Positions 10,008-21,608 are shown, counted from the first letter of the stretch. The stretch is DNA of 64,000 bases from Ovis canadensis (GCF_042477335.2 NC_091256.1:45463001-45527000), one strand, 5' to 3'. Notes: generated by a model not told the origin, from the letters alone. A program made the numbers and translations.

Positions 10008-10470
10008 AGGCATCACTTTGCCAAAAAGGCCCATATAGTCAAAGCTATGGTTTTTCCAGTAGTTATGTATGAATGTTAGAGCTGGACCATATAGAAGACT
10101 GAGAACTGAAGAATTGCTGCCTTTGAATTGTAGTGCTGGAGAAGACTCTTGAGAGTCCCTTGGACTATAAGGAGATCAAACCAGTCAATCCTAAAGGAAA
10201 TCAGTCCTGAATATTCACTGGGAGGACTGATGCTAAGGCTGAAGTTCCAATATGTTGGCCACCTGATGTGAAGAGCTGACTCATTGGAAAATATCCTGAT
10301 GCTGGAAAAGATTGAACAAGAGGATAAGGGGTTCACAGAAGATGAGATGGTTAGATAGCATCACTGACTCAATGGATATGAGTTTGAGCAAACTCTGGGA
10401 GATAGTGAAAGACAGGGAAGCCTGGTGTGCTGCAGTTTATGGGGTCACAAAGAGTCAAACACAACTTAGT
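10008..10470 (+). mobile_element. BovB LINE 3' fragment, old
   Basis: Sense 3' portion with the CATCACTTTGCC, GGTTTTTCCAGTAGTTATG and GATGAGATGGTTAGATAGCATC segments of BovB, many substitutions and stops. Clearly older than the copies at 1 and 17216. Confidence 0.88.
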
Positions 10471-10479
10471 CAAGTCCAC

Positions 10480-10678
10480 AAGCTAAGTCAAGTCCAACTC
10501 TTTGCCATCCCATGAACTGTAGTCCCCCAGGCTCCTCTGTCCATGAGATTTCCCAGGCAAGAATACTGGAGTGGGTTGCCAGTTCCTTCTCCAGAGGGTC
10601 TTCCTGACCCAGGGATCAAACTCACATCTCTGACACTGCAGGCAGATTCTTTACTGTTGAGCCACCAGGGAAACCCCC
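10480..10678 (-). mobile_element. Bov-tA SINE, antisense
   Basis: Starts GCTAAGTCAAGTCCAACTC and ends GAGCCACCAGGGAAACCCC, directly after the BovB fragment. Confidence 0.92.
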
Positions 10679-11107
10679 TAACTTTAATAGATAAACATAA
10701 AAAAAGTTGATTTTCACCCATATCGCACTCCAGTACAGGTAGGAGACTCCCTGTTTGGCATTGTTTCAGAAGAAATTCAAGTGCACGTCCTGCTGTACAC
10801 TTGAAATTCTGCCGTCTCAAGGTTCTTTGTTCCCACAAGTTCAGATGAGAAAAATAGGTGGAAAAGACACTTACATATAGTCTTCTCAGACTTAAAGTGT
10901 TTAACGTGGTAATATCTCATAGTGTTCACTCATATTCCACTGATGAACATTAATCATTTGACCATACCTATAGAGAGGCCTCTATCATAATCACTACTTT
11001 TTCCAACATAGTGATTATATTCCAAGCAATTACTATGTTCTTTATTAATTTTACATTTTAATATTCCACAAAAATAGTATGCATACCATTTGGTATACAT
11101 ATACATA
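10679..11107. other. Intergenic, unassigned
   Basis: No gene or recognisable repeat seen. Short AT-rich open frames only. Confidence 0.35.
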
Positions 11108-11240
11108 CTTGGAAAAGTTAATGGCAACCCACTCCAATATTCTTGCCTAGGAAATCCAAAGGACAGAGGAGCTTGGTGGGCTACATCCATGGGGTCCCAA
11201 AGAGTCCAATGCAACTTAGTGACCAAAACAACAACAAGCA
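11108..11240 (+). mobile_element. Bov-tA SINE, 5'-truncated, sense
   Basis: Only the 3' two thirds is present: AATGGCAACCCACTCCAATA to GTGACCAAAACAACAACA. Confidence 0.85.
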
Positions 11241-11261
11241 AAAAACATACCACTTGGGGCT

Positions 11262-11345
11262 GAACTCTGGATCTTTTACCTACTAGCTGTGTGACCTTAT
11301 GGCAATTGATGCAACCAACCTCTCTCTCTGCCTCAGTTACCCTGT
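11262..11345 (+). mobile_element. MIR SINE, left part (split by an LTR)
   Basis: Contains the MIR core TACTAGCTGTGTGACCTTA and CCTCAGTTACCCTGT. The element continues at 11776 after the LTR insertion. Confidence 0.85.
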
Positions 11346-11775
11346 TGTTGGGGTCCTTTAATGGACCGGGACCTGGCAGTCCAGAGTCAACAACAAGAAA
11401 GTGAAAGAGAGAGAGCTGGAGGGAGGGAGAGAGAGAAAGAGAGGAAGACAGAAAGAAAGAAAGACACAGGGACCCAAGCTCTGATGGAACAAAAGTGCTT
11501 TATTAGCAGAAATGCAGGCTTATTTATCTTTAGTAAGATGATTACTCAGCTATTGCACAGGATGCAATTTTATCAATAGCCACAATATGGATAGTCTAAT
11601 ACATACAAGGTCGCTGACGCTGAAAAGAGTCACTGCATGTCTCATCCCACGACCTCAGTCCTGAGAACTGCATGCAGCTTTACTCATTCTTGAAACAGGA
11701 ACTGATAAGGAACAGAGAATCCTTGAGAAATAGAAAACAGCATGCAGGAATCCTCCTGTTAAATGTCCCTTGACA
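11346..11775 (-). mobile_element. Solo LTR, class II (ERVK-type) endogenous retrovirus, minus orientation
   Basis: 430 bp with TG...CA ends on the minus strand and a perfect 6-bp target duplication CCCTGT at 11340-11345 and 11776-11781, the length typical of class II/ERVK elements. AATAAA at 11499-11504 (minus) marks the R region. A long purine tract (GA-rich, 11400-11465 on +) sits in the U5-side part. No internal retroviral coding sequence is attached, so the provirus was lost by LTR-LTR recombination. It is inserted into a MIR. Confidence 0.85.
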
Positions 11776-11935
11776 CCCTGTGTATAAAATAAAAATAATA
11801 TCTACCTTGGGGGACTGTGAGCATCAAATGAATTAATTAATATATGAAAACACTTACAACAATAAAGTGTAAGTTAATGTTGTCACCATTTAATTGATGA
11901 ACAGCTTGAGGATCAGAGGGGTAATGTTATTTGAA
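11776..11935 (+). mobile_element. MIR SINE, right part
   Basis: Continues the MIR: CCCTGTGTATAAAATAAAAATAA, ATCTACCTTGGGGGACTGTGA and an AATGAATTAATTAATATATG-type segment. Joining it to 11345 restores a normal MIR order. Confidence 0.8.
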
Positions 11936-11989
11936 AAAGACAAGGTCAGTCTGGACAACAGACTTGGTTTATCAATATCACAAATGTCA

Positions 11990-12190
11990 TCATCATCACT
12001 ATTTCCCTCATTGGAATAGGCAGGAAGCGCACATCGTGTTTGACACTGTACTTGCTAATTACTACCTATATTTTCTCATTTCTTCTGAAAAAGAGAACTG
12101 AAGCTCAGAGAAAAAATAACATGCACTGTATTGCACAGGTGGTAGAATTTGAACAACACAAAAACCATGCTGCTAACGTGCTCTTGAATT
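11990..12190. mobile_element. Probable old MIR-like SINE
   Basis: TCATCATCACTATTTCCCTCA, GAACTGAAGCTCAGAGAAA and a GCACAGGTGGTAGAATTTGAA segment read like a decayed MIR in the opposite sense to the standard. Low certainty. Confidence 0.5.
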
Positions 12191-12886
12191 TTAAGTTGAG
12201 AAGCTGGGAGTAGAAAATATTGTGCTTTAGGGGAAATATTTTCTTAGACATTTCTCTGGGAACCTCCTCATCTGCACAGTTCTTAAAGGGCCAGACACTG
12301 TCATTCCAGTGTACAAATCTTCAAAGTTCAGATCAAAATGAAGACTACCCCCTCAATACCTCCAAATGTAGGTATTAAACACTTTAAGTCTATAAATGAA
12401 GAATACCTTCTCAATACCTCCAAAGACTATTCTTCCTTTAGTCCCTAAATACCATCCTAGATGGTCTCTTCAGAAATCAAAAGATGGCATCCCAGAATAA
12501 AGGTGAGTAGGCTGCCTCCAAGTCCTATGGGGGTAAGTGTAAATGATTTAAGGTCCTGCCCCACAGCTCCGAAAATCCATTGTCATAATCCTTGGTCTCC
12601 TCTAATGAGTCAAATTTTCAGGTGTTTGTGTCTTATGGGAAAAAAATTAAATATTGGAAAAAAATATTAAAATTAAAATTTGGTATGCTTTTCTGACATC
12701 AAAGCATCTCGTAGACACAGGGAAGTAGAAAGGGGAAAATAAGCCTAATGTTTGGACCACAGTTTGAACACCAGGTTGGGGAGGTGGCAGGCCTTGATGA
12801 GATCAGCCACAGAGGGAGTTCCAAGCCCATTTTTTTAAGATTCTAGGCAAATTCTTGCTTCTGCACCTCTTATTTATTCTAATGTA
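12191..12886. other. Intergenic, unassigned
   Basis: No recognisable exon or repeat. A short segment (AATACCTCCAAA) recurs at about 12356 and 12414, suggesting a small local duplication. Confidence 0.35.
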
Positions 12887-13074
12887 TGGGCTGGCACAGT
12901 GGCAGAGAATCTGCCTGCTAATGCAGAAGATGCTAGAAATGCTGCTTTGATCTGAGTTGGGAAGTACCCCTAGAGACAGAAACGGCAACCCACTCCAGTA
13001 TTCTTGCCTGGGAAATCCCATGGACAGAAAAGCCTGATGGGCTACAGTCTGTGGGGTCGCAAAAAGGACAGGAC
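12887..13074 (+). mobile_element. Bov-tA SINE, sense, split by an LTR
   Basis: Starts GGGCTGGCACAGTGGCAG and ends ...GTCGCAAAAAGGACAGGAC. The remaining bases (TGAGCATACACACAC) are found after the LTR at 14370. Confidence 0.9.
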
Positions 13075-14363
13075 TGCCGGGAGCCAGTGTGAGGAATCCC
13101 GCCCGTGACAAGGTCATGAGGAAGGAAGCTGACATACGCAAGGCGTGCTCAGACTTCAGGGACCCCTCTGGAAATTCCTAAGCATGTACCCCAACAAAAA
13201 TCTGCCGGCTTTTGTGCTCTGCTTTTCTACTCTTCTGACATTTTCTGGAAAAAGTCAATTCAGGGCTTTAGTCTTCTGCATTTGAAAGAGTGTTTCAATC
13301 CAAAAACCCCTCTGATGGCTTTCTAGCCTGCCTGCAGGACTCGCACAGCTGCGCGTGTGATTGTTTGAGGCCTCCTGACCGCAGGAGGCACAGAAAGCTT
13401 AAAACATCCTAGGAATGTAGGAGCTTCCGAGGAGTCAAAATCTTTAAAATAGGACTGATTAAAAGTTTCATTTGTTGAATCAATGCTTGCTGCTAAATTT
13501 TCATATCCTTTATTTGTAGATATAGTTGGTATACAGAAAAACAAGTAGTAGACCTTGTATTAGCAACATTAGATCTTTGAGTTAAGTACCTTCTTTGTTA
13601 TAACCCACTGCACCTTTGTTCTATAGAGATGTAACTTTAGTGCTTTAAGGAGATGTAGATTAAAGAAAAACACTTCAGGGGAAACAAAATTAACATTCAT
13701 TAAGGAAGAGAGCCAAAAAGTGTTAACAAGCCTCTTGGCCAGAAGATAATGTAAATCACCTGAGACCTTTTGTATACAAAATGATGTATAGAAAGAGTCT
13801 GAGCTGCGAACGCTACATAATTTTGTGTTACCCATTGATCTCTGTGTTTTATCAAAAGTATAAAAGGCCTTCTGAACAATAAAGGATGGGGCCAGCTTCT
13901 CGGGCCAGTTTCTCGGACCAGCTTCTCGAACTAGTCTCTCGGCCTGGTTTCTTGGGACTCTGGCTCCCCCTGTGTCTTTCTCTCTCTTTTTTCTTCTCTC
14001 CCTTTCCCTCTCTCTGCTCTTTACTTTAACTTCAGGCTGAATCTCCACCTGGGGCACGGAGGCTCGCCAGGTCTACTTACTTGCCCTGGCTGTTAAGACC
14101 TGCACGAAAGGGAGCTTAAGGCGAGGCACCCTTAGATATTCAAGCGGGCGCCAGTGGCCCAACGTAGATAGTGCAAATTCCTTGTCTGGAATTTTATTGG
14201 TCTTCCACGTAAACCAAGCTATTCAGCCCTCTTCCTCCACTTATTCTTCCTACTACGCTATAGTTTCTTAATCTAATCTTATATCAATCAATAAACAAGT
14301 CTTTCCACGCCAACGCCGTCCACCCTTCGAATTCCCTGGATCCACTGGGGCTGGACCCCGGCA
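13075..14363 (+). mobile_element. Solo LTR, class II (ERVK-type, BTLTR1-like), plus orientation
   Basis: 1289 bp with mirrored ends TGCCGGG...CCCGGCA and a perfect 6-bp target duplication CAGGAC at 13069-13074 and 14364-14369. A TATA box (TATAAAA, 13859-13865) is followed by AATAAA at 13878-13883, and a further AATAAA lies at 14290-14295 near the 3' end, giving a plausible U3-R-U5 layout. A pyrimidine-rich stretch with TCTCTC/TTTCTTC lies at about 13970-14020. No gag, pol or env remains beside it. The insertion splits a Bov-tA SINE, so it is younger than that SINE. Confidence 0.88.
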
Positions 14364-14400
14364 CAGGACTGAGCATACACACACACATTCCTGACAACAC
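14364..14400 (+). mobile_element. Tail of the LTR-split Bov-tA SINE
   Basis: CAGGACTGAGCATACACACACACA. The first six bases are the duplicated target and the rest completes the SINE's 3' end with a short CA tail. Confidence 0.8.
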
Positions 14401-14670
14401 CTGACTGTTGGTCCTGTAGCCTAACAAACCTCCATGTTTAGAATGGTCTGGCTAAGCTAGTTTCACTTTTCTGCAAACATATTCTGTACATCCCTTTCTC
14501 TAAGTTTTGGTCACAGAAAGCATCCCAACTGCCTCTTTACTTGTCTTTGTTTCACACATCCCATTCAAGGACAATCAGGTTCCAAATTCTAAAAAAGTTC
14601 CAAAGAAGAACCTGTCTATTTCTCTGGGAATATTTGCTATAGGTACAACTTATATCCATTAATACCACCA
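14401..14670. other. Intergenic, unassigned
   Basis: Nothing recognisable beyond simple AT-rich sequence. Confidence 0.35.
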
Positions 14671-14890
14671 GGGGCTTCCCAGATGGTGCTAGTGGAAAAG
14701 AACCTGCCTGCTAGTGCAGGAGACACAAGAGACGTGGGTTCATTCCCTGGGCTGGGAAGAGTCCCCTGAAGGAGAAAATAGAAACCCACTCTAGTATTCT
14801 TGCCTGGAGAATTGCTTGGACAGAGGGACCTGGCGGGCTACAGTCATGGGGTTGCAAAGAATCTGGCACAACTGAGTAACTTAGCGTGTA
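14671..14890 (+). mobile_element. Bov-tA SINE, sense
   Basis: GGGGCTTCCCAGATGGTGC to CACAACTGAGTAACTTAGCG. Followed by a run of 15 T at 14917-14931. Confidence 0.92.
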
Positions 14891-15856
14891 TGCATGCAGT
14901 AACACCAGACATATCTTTTTTTTTTTTTTTCCTTTGGGTATATAACATATAAACAGCTCTGGCTCATTCCCATAAAACATGTCCCTCACAGTGTAGAAGA
15001 CAAAGAGGTAACCAAGACACAGAACCTGCCCTCACTGGGTAGCCACACTTGAGTCTTTCTTGTCTCTATTCTGTATTAATTAGGCCATTTGTTGCCTAGG
15101 TCTAGTCTTCTCTACAACAAAAACATATCTGTGAAGCACCCTAACAGTAATGGCATCTAAAATGATTTATATCATGAAATGGAGCAAATTTTCCAAGGAA
15201 GGCTGTTAAGTGTTTCTCCTTCTACCTCCTTTTCTGTAACATCTTTCCTGTTATATATTTTTGTGGCTAGTAAAATTACTAAAACATTCCTCTTTTGGTT
15301 GAATAAATCGGCTTTCAAATCTTAATTACTATGGAATCTTGAGAGGGAGAATTTTCACTTTTTTCCCAAATGCAGTATAGAAATTTTTGATGCAACATTG
15401 TTTAAATACTGAAAACGCTATCTAAACGTCATTAAGAAATAAGTTAATTATGACATGCATTTTATGGAGTTAGAATAATTAAAGGTAAACTAATCTATCT
15501 TTATTAGGAAAAGATGTTTAAATCCTATGTGGAGTAAAACTAGTTAGTTTCAGAAACTGTTTTAAAGAAGTCACAGAAAATAAAACTTCATAAAAAAATA
15601 AAATACCCATGAGCTGACAGTAGGGAAAATTGGGGGTACTAATTAAGAGACTTGAAGTTAGTCTGTAATCCTGGAACTTTTTTCATAAGTGTGACTATAT
15701 TTGTGCCTGACTTGTACAATTAAAAGAAACAAAAGTAAAATATTGTGTGCAAGGGTGAGTTTGTAAAGACTTAAAGACTTGTGGAATTCTTTTCAGACAT
15801 TAAGCAACGTGGAGGAGCTGCCCCCTTGTGGAGCCTTTGGAATAGACTTTAAAATG
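14891..15856. other. Intergenic, unassigned AT-rich sequence
   Basis: No exon, RNA gene or repeat that I can name. Confidence 0.35.
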
Positions 15857-16054
15857 TGTGTTAGTTGCTCAGTCCTGTCTGACTTTCCAACCCCATGGAC
15901 TGTAGCTCGCCAGGCTCCTTGGTCCATGGAATTCTCCAGGCAAGAATACTAGAGTGAGTAGCCATTCCCTTCTCCAGGGGATCTTCCCGACCCAGGGCTA
16001 GAACCTGGGTCTCCTACATTGCAGGCAGAATCTTTACCATCTGAGCCACCAGGG
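15857..16054 (-). mobile_element. Bov-tA SINE, antisense
   Basis: TGTGTTAGTTGCTCAGTCC to ATCTGAGCCACCAGGGA. Confidence 0.92.
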
Positions 16055-16380
16055 ATAAATCAGAGAATTTACTGTTTGATTCACAGAATTTTGGAGCTGT
16101 AATGTTTGTTCTATGAGAAAAAAAAAAGAAGACAACAAAGGTTCAATAGTTTACTCAAGGTCACTTAGGAGTTTTGGACACATGTTTATAAAGACTTCAA
16201 GTGCTACACAATATGCAATGCCTGGTATCCAGGAGTCATGTAATAAGAACTTGAAACACTGATCATATTGCTAGGAACTTTCTGGGCATTGAGAAACAAA
16301 GGTGGATAATGCTGATTGTGCAGTGGATTATAAAGTCAAATGTAATTGATATAGTTTTACATTACCCTCAGGCTGCATCT

Positions 16381-16500
16381 GGGCTTCCCTGGTAGCTCAG
16401 CTGGTAAAAATCCATCTGCAATACAACAGGCCCCAGTTTGACTCCTGGGTCAGGAAGATCCCCTTGAGAAGGGTTAGGCTACACACTCGAGTATTCTTAG
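16381..16500 (+). mobile_element. Bov-tA SINE, sense, 3'-truncated
   Basis: GGGCTTCCCTGGTAGCTCAG to CACACTCGAGTATTCTTA, interrupted there by a second SINE start. Confidence 0.88.
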
Positions 16501-16718
16501 GCTTCCCTGGTGACTCAGATTACTAAAGAATGCATCTACAATGTGGCACGTGCAGACCTGGGTTTGATCTCTAGGTTGGGAAGATCTCCTGGAGGAGGGT
16601 GTGGCAACCCATTCCAGTATTCTTGCCTGGAAAATCCTATGGACAGAGGAGCCTGGTGGGCTACAGTCCATGGGGTCACAGAGTCAGACATGACTGAGCG
16701 ACTAAGGACAGCACAGGC
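16501..16718 (+). mobile_element. Bov-tA SINE, sense
   Basis: GGCTTCCCTGGTGACTCAG to GACTGAGCGACTAAGGACAG, head to tail with the preceding copy. Confidence 0.92.
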
Positions 16719-17079
16719 TGCATCTAGTCATTAAACAAGCAACAATAAACAACCGGAGTCTACTGATGGAGAGGGGCAAGGGCTTGAAGATAGACTCCTT
16801 CTGAGACATAAGTGCATGAAGAAGGCTAAAAACTGAAGATAGAGCAGGAACACTGAGAAACAAACAAAACTAAAAACCCTAGCATCACACTAGAGGACTT
16901 TATTGTCATAGCAATAATAAACCCAAGCCAGTTAAACTCCTGAGTAGACTTTACAATGCCTCACTCTAACCCCCAGTGGAAGATGCATGCTCATTTCCAA
17001 CTGTATTATTTACTTCGGTCACTACTTTCCTACATCAATATATGGCATCAATACAAGTCAATCAGAAAACATGATACAC

Positions 17080-17215
17080 ACACACACAAAACACAGAAAA
17101 TGAAAACACTTTTAGGACACAAGATATAGAATCAGACTCAGAGATGACCCAGATACTAGAAATATCAGACAAAATATTTAAAATAACTATTAAACACCTG
17201 GAGTAATAGGCTAAT
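17080..17215 (+). mobile_element. Old L1, 5'/ORF1 region, left part
   Basis: AATCAGACTCAGAGATGACCC, ATATCAGACAAAATATTTAAA and the following segment match the region before and within L1 ORF1. It resumes at 19575 after a BovB insertion. Confidence 0.6.
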
Positions 17216-19574
17216 TTGGCCTGGAATACAGAATGAAGCAAGGCAAAGACTAATAGAGTTTTGCCAAGAAAATGCACTGGTCATAGCAAACATCCTCTTC
17301 CAACAACACAAGACAAGACTCTACACATGGACATCACCAGGTGGTCAATACAGAAATCAGATTGATTATATTCTTTGCAGCCAAAGATGGAGAAGCTCTA
17401 TACAGTCAACAAAAACAAGACCAGGAGCTGACTGTGGCTCAGATCATGAACTCCTTATTGCCAAATTCAGACTGAATTGAAGAAAGTAGGGAAAACCACT
17501 AGACCATTCAGGTACGACCTAACTCAAATTCCTTATGATTATACAGTGGAAGTGAGAAATAGATTTAAGGGCCTAAATCTGATAGATAGACTGCCTGATG
17601 AACTATGGAAGGAGGTTCGTGACATTGTATAGGAGACAGGGATCAAGACCATCCCCATGGAAAAGAAATGCAAAAAAGCAAAATGGCTGTCTGAGGAGGC
17701 CTTACAACTAGCTGTGAAAAGAAGGGAAGGGAAAAGCAAAGGAGAAAAGGAAAGATATAAGCATCTGAATGCAGAGTTCCAGAGAATAGCAAGAAGAGAT
17801 AAGAAAGCCTTCCTCAGCGATCAGTGTGCAAATAGAGGAAAACAACAGAATGGGAAAGACTAGAGATTTCTTCAAGAAAATTAGAGATACCAAGGGAACA
17901 TTTCATGCAAAGATGGGCTCGATAAAGTACAGGAATGATATGGACCTAACAGAAGCAGAAGATATTAAGAAGTGGCAAGAATACACAGAACTATACAAAA
18001 AAGATCTTCACGACCAAGATAATCACGATGGTGTGATCACTCACCTAGAGCCAGACATCCTGGAATGTGAAGTCAAGTGGGCCTTAGAAAGCATCATTAC
18101 CAACAAAGCTAGTGGAGGTGATGGAATTCCAGTAGAGCTATTTCAAATCCTGAAAGATGATGCTGTGAAAGTGCTGCACTCAATATGCCAGCGAATTTGG
18201 AAAACTCAGCAGTGGCCGCAGGACTGGAAAAGGTCAGTTTTCATTCCAATCCCAAAGAAAGGCAATGCCAAAGAATGCTCAAACTACCGCACAATTGCAT
18301 TCATCTCACATGCTAGTCAAGTAATGCTCAAAATTCTCCAATCCAGGCTTCAGCAATAGGTGAACCGTGAACTTCCAGATGTTCAAGCTGGTTTTAGAAA
18401 AGTCAGAGGAACCAGAGATCAAATTGCCAACATCTGCTGGATCATGGAAAAAGCAAGAGTTCCAGAAAAACAGCTATTTCTGCTTTCTTGACTATGCCAA
18501 AGCCTTTGACTATGTGGATCACAATAAACTCTGGAAAATTCTGAAAGAGATGGGAATACCAGACCACCTGACCTGCCTCTTGAGAAATCTGCATGCAGGT
18601 CAGGAAGCAACAGTTAGAACTGGACATGGAACAACAGACTGGTTCCAAATAGGAAAACGAGTACGTCAAGGCTGTATATTGTCACCCTGCTTATTTAACT
18701 TCTATGCAGAGTACATCATGAGAAACACTGGGCTGGAAGAAACACAAGCTGGAATCAAGATTGTTGGGAGAAATATTCAATAAGCTCAGATATGCAGATG
18801 ACACCACCCTTATGGCAGAAAGTGAAGAGGAACTAAAAAGCCTCTTGATGAAAGTGAAAGTGGAGAGTGAACAAGTTGGCTTAAACCTCAACATTCAGAA
18901 AACTAAGATTATGGCATCTGGTCCCATCACTTCATGGGAAATAGATGGGGAAACAGTGGAAACAGTGTCAGACTTTATTTTGGGGGGCTCCCAAATCACT
19001 GCAGGTGGTGACTGCAGCCATGAAATTAAAAGACGCTTACTCCTTGGAAGAAAAGTTATGGCCAACCTAGATAGTATATTGAAAAGCAGAGACGTTACTT
19101 TGCCAACAAAGGTCCATCTAGTCAAGGCTATGGTTTTTCCATTGGTCATGTATGGATGTGAGAGTTGGACTGTGAAGAAAGCTGAACACCGAAGAATTGA
19201 TGCTTTTGAACTGTGGTGTTGGAGAAGACTCTTGAGAATCCCTTGGACTGTAAGGACATCCAACCAGTCTATTCTGAAGGAGATCAGCCCTGGGATTTCT
19301 TTGGAGGGAATGATGCTGAAGCTGAAACTCCAGTACTTTGGCCACCTCATGCAAAGAGTTGACTCATTGGAAAAGACTCTGATGCTGGGAGGGATTGGGG
19401 GCAGGAGGAGAATGGGACGACAGAGGATGAGATGGCTGGATGGCATCACTGACTCGATGGGCGTGAGTCTGAGTGAACTCGGGGAGTTGGTGATGGACAG
19501 GGAGGCCTGGCATGCTGCGATTCATGGGGTCGCAAAGAGTCGGACACGACTGAGCGACTGAACTGAACTGAATA
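17216..19574 (+). mobile_element. BovB LINE, about 2.4 kb, endonuclease end to 3' tail
   Basis: Longest BovB copy in the window. It begins in the endonuclease domain (AGTTTTGCCAAGAAAATGC), runs through the RT (18.2-18.8 kb, YADD-type motif at about 18790-18802) and the C-terminal region, open for 266 codons at 18761-19561, and ends GAACTGAACTGAA. Several frameshifts and stops (near 17865, 18360 and 18782) make it defective. It splits an older L1. Confidence 0.95.
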
Positions 19575-19775
19575 TGCCTTGCGTAAAATATGGACCGTAT
19601 GTGCATGCGCAGGTTGGGGGAATGTCAGCAGAGACGGAAACTGTAAGTTAGAAATACAAGAAATAAAAACAAAAAGCAGAATAACCAGATGAAGAGTCAG
19701 GGAAAGAACTGGTTAACTAGAAAATGGGTTCATAGAAATTACCCAAACTGAAAAACGGAGTAAACGTTACAGCAC
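19575..19775 (+). mobile_element. Old L1 ORF1 region, right part
   Basis: AATGTCAGCAGAGACGGAAAC and ATAGAAATTACCCAAACTGAA are typical of the L1 ORF1 N-terminal (coiled-coil) region, continuing the fragment at 17080-17215. Confidence 0.65.
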
Positions 19776-20389
19776 TAATAGCTGTGTGACAACTTACAGC
19801 TTTCTAATGTGTGCAGCCGGAACCCCAAAAGAAGAGAGAATGGGGCCTACACAGGGAAGCGAGACTGAGTTCAATTTGTTGTCACTTTATCCCATCTTTT
19901 CAGCCTTGTACTTTCAGCTGTGCTTCATGTCTTTCAAGAACAGAGGCTGTCTGGTGCCAACTGGCCAGTTAACTTTTCGAAATGAGGATAGTTGCTTGAT
20001 TTTGCGCCCAAGTCACAGGATGTGTATCTCTGAATTGTGGCAGGGCCTCTAGTCTAAGGTACATATTTTAACATTTTTGAGAACAGTGTGTACCTCAAAG
20101 TTGATGGAGTTTATTCCCAACTGTACATAAATTAATGATGCCTCTTATAATCAATTATATTTTCAATTTGATGGAATACTATTAAAATAATGATTTTAAA
20201 AAATTATCATTGTATGGCAGAAACCAACACGACATTGTAAACATTTTAAAAAATATTTACATAAATGAAAAAAAACAGAATATGAAGAGCCACACAAAAC
20301 AAGTAAATGGCCTAGTAAATTAGAAGGCCAACATTTTACTTTCTGATATCGATACCCTAATAAGCTATTATAAGCAAACCTTGTCATAA
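19776..20389. other. Intergenic, mostly unassigned
   Basis: A short L1 3'-end-like piece (GGCAGAAACCAACACGACATTGTAAAC, about 20217-20243, quoted in part only) is present. The remainder shows nothing I recognise. Confidence 0.35.
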
Positions 20390-20525
20390 TGTGGGAAACC
20401 TGGGTTCAATCCCTGGGTTGGGAAGATCCCTTAGAGAAGGGAAAGACTATCCACTCCTGTATTCTGGCCTGGAGAATTCCATGAACTCTATTGCCCATGG
20501 GGTCACAAAGAGTTGGACACTACTG
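20390..20525 (+). mobile_element. Bov-tA SINE, 5'-truncated, sense
   Basis: GTGGGAAACCTGGGTTCAATC to AGAGTTGGACACTACTGAAC. Confidence 0.88.
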
Positions 20526-21011
20526 AACTCCCTGTAACCACCACCCTAAATTTTATAATTATCATTTCCTTATATTTCTCTTATTGTCTAATCACCAGAG
20601 TGGGCATCCCTAAATAATTTAGTTTCATCTTTTAATATGGAATTTTCCTCTCCCTTTCCTTATAATTTATCTGTTGAGAATCCAGGGGCATTTCATCTGC
20701 AATTTGCTGCTGTCTGAATTTTGCTAATTGCACACTCAGGTTGCAGTTCCCTATTTCCTCTGTCCTCCGTATTTCCTGCAATTTTGCAGTTGGATCCAGA
20801 GGAATGATGTCTTATCTCCAATCCCGTGGCAAGACTAGAGGATGCTGAGCTCTTTCATTAAGAGAAATGAAATGTCTAGTTACAATGTTAACAGCAGCTG
20901 ACACTTTAAACCTAAATCCATTAATCCACTGGGGGTTGCAAAACAGTAATATCTCTTTTTCATTGTTAGAGCACTAAAAAGAGATTGATCTTCTGTTTGG
21001 CAACCCACTGG
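20526..21011. other. Intergenic, probable old interspersed repeat
   Basis: Segments such as TTTATCTGTTGAGAATCCAGG, GCATTTCATCTGCAATTTGC and TGGGGGTTGCAAAACAGTAAT resemble a widespread old mammalian repeat, but I cannot name the family safely. Confidence 0.35.
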
Positions 21012-21025
21012 TACAGTATAAAGAT

Positions 21026-21157
21026 GGGCATTCCTCGTACCTCAGTTGGTAAAGAATCTGCCAGCAATGCAGGAGACCCAGGTTTGATTCCTGGGTTGAG
21101 ATCCCCTGGAGAAGGAAATGGCAACCCATCCCAGTATTCTTGCCTGGAATATAAGTA
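21026..21157 (+). mobile_element. Bov-tA SINE, 3'-truncated, sense, with 14-bp target duplication
   Basis: GGGCATTCCTCGTACCTCAG to TTGCCTGGAATATAAG. Flanked by the identical TACAGTATAAAGAT at 21012-21025 and 21158-21171, so the short copy inserted in this form. Confidence 0.92.
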
Positions 21158-21539
21158 TACAGTATAAAGATAGGGGAAATGCCTGATATTTCTCCTTTAC
21201 TTTCCCATATCCAAGATAATGCATCGATACTCTGTCATCTTCTGAAGGTGACCAATTTTTAAAAATATGTTTATGATGGGATCAAATAAAGGACAGTTCC
21301 TATCTTTTCAAGATCAAAATCTCCCATGTTTGGAGAGTAGGGTCCTCTTCAGGTGTCTCCTTAATCATTTTTGAAATTACATATTACTCACTAAAGGCTT
21401 CTGTTTTAACAAGATATCCTAGGCTTGCCTTTTATAGGTCTTTTCCAAGCTCTCATTTCTTTCAGTAAAAAGTGGTATATTAAGACTAGTGATTGGGATG
21501 CTCATTGGTACAGGATTGGTTACTTTTTTCTGGGTCTCT

Positions 21540-21607
21540 TTAGTACCTGTTGGGTAGGTCTTCCGCTTTGTAGGCAGATGCTTTACCATTTAAGCTACCA
21601 GGGAAGC
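21540..21607 (-). mobile_element. Bov-tA SINE fragment, antisense
   Basis: Only the tRNA-like end remains: GTAGGCAGATGCTTTACC and AAGCTACCAGGGAAGC. Confidence 0.75.
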
Positions 21608-21608
21608 T

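Noticed and set aside
13569-14057. 162-codon minus open frame
   Set aside because: It lies antisense inside a solo LTR and its basic low-complexity part comes from the pyrimidine tract; no coding support.
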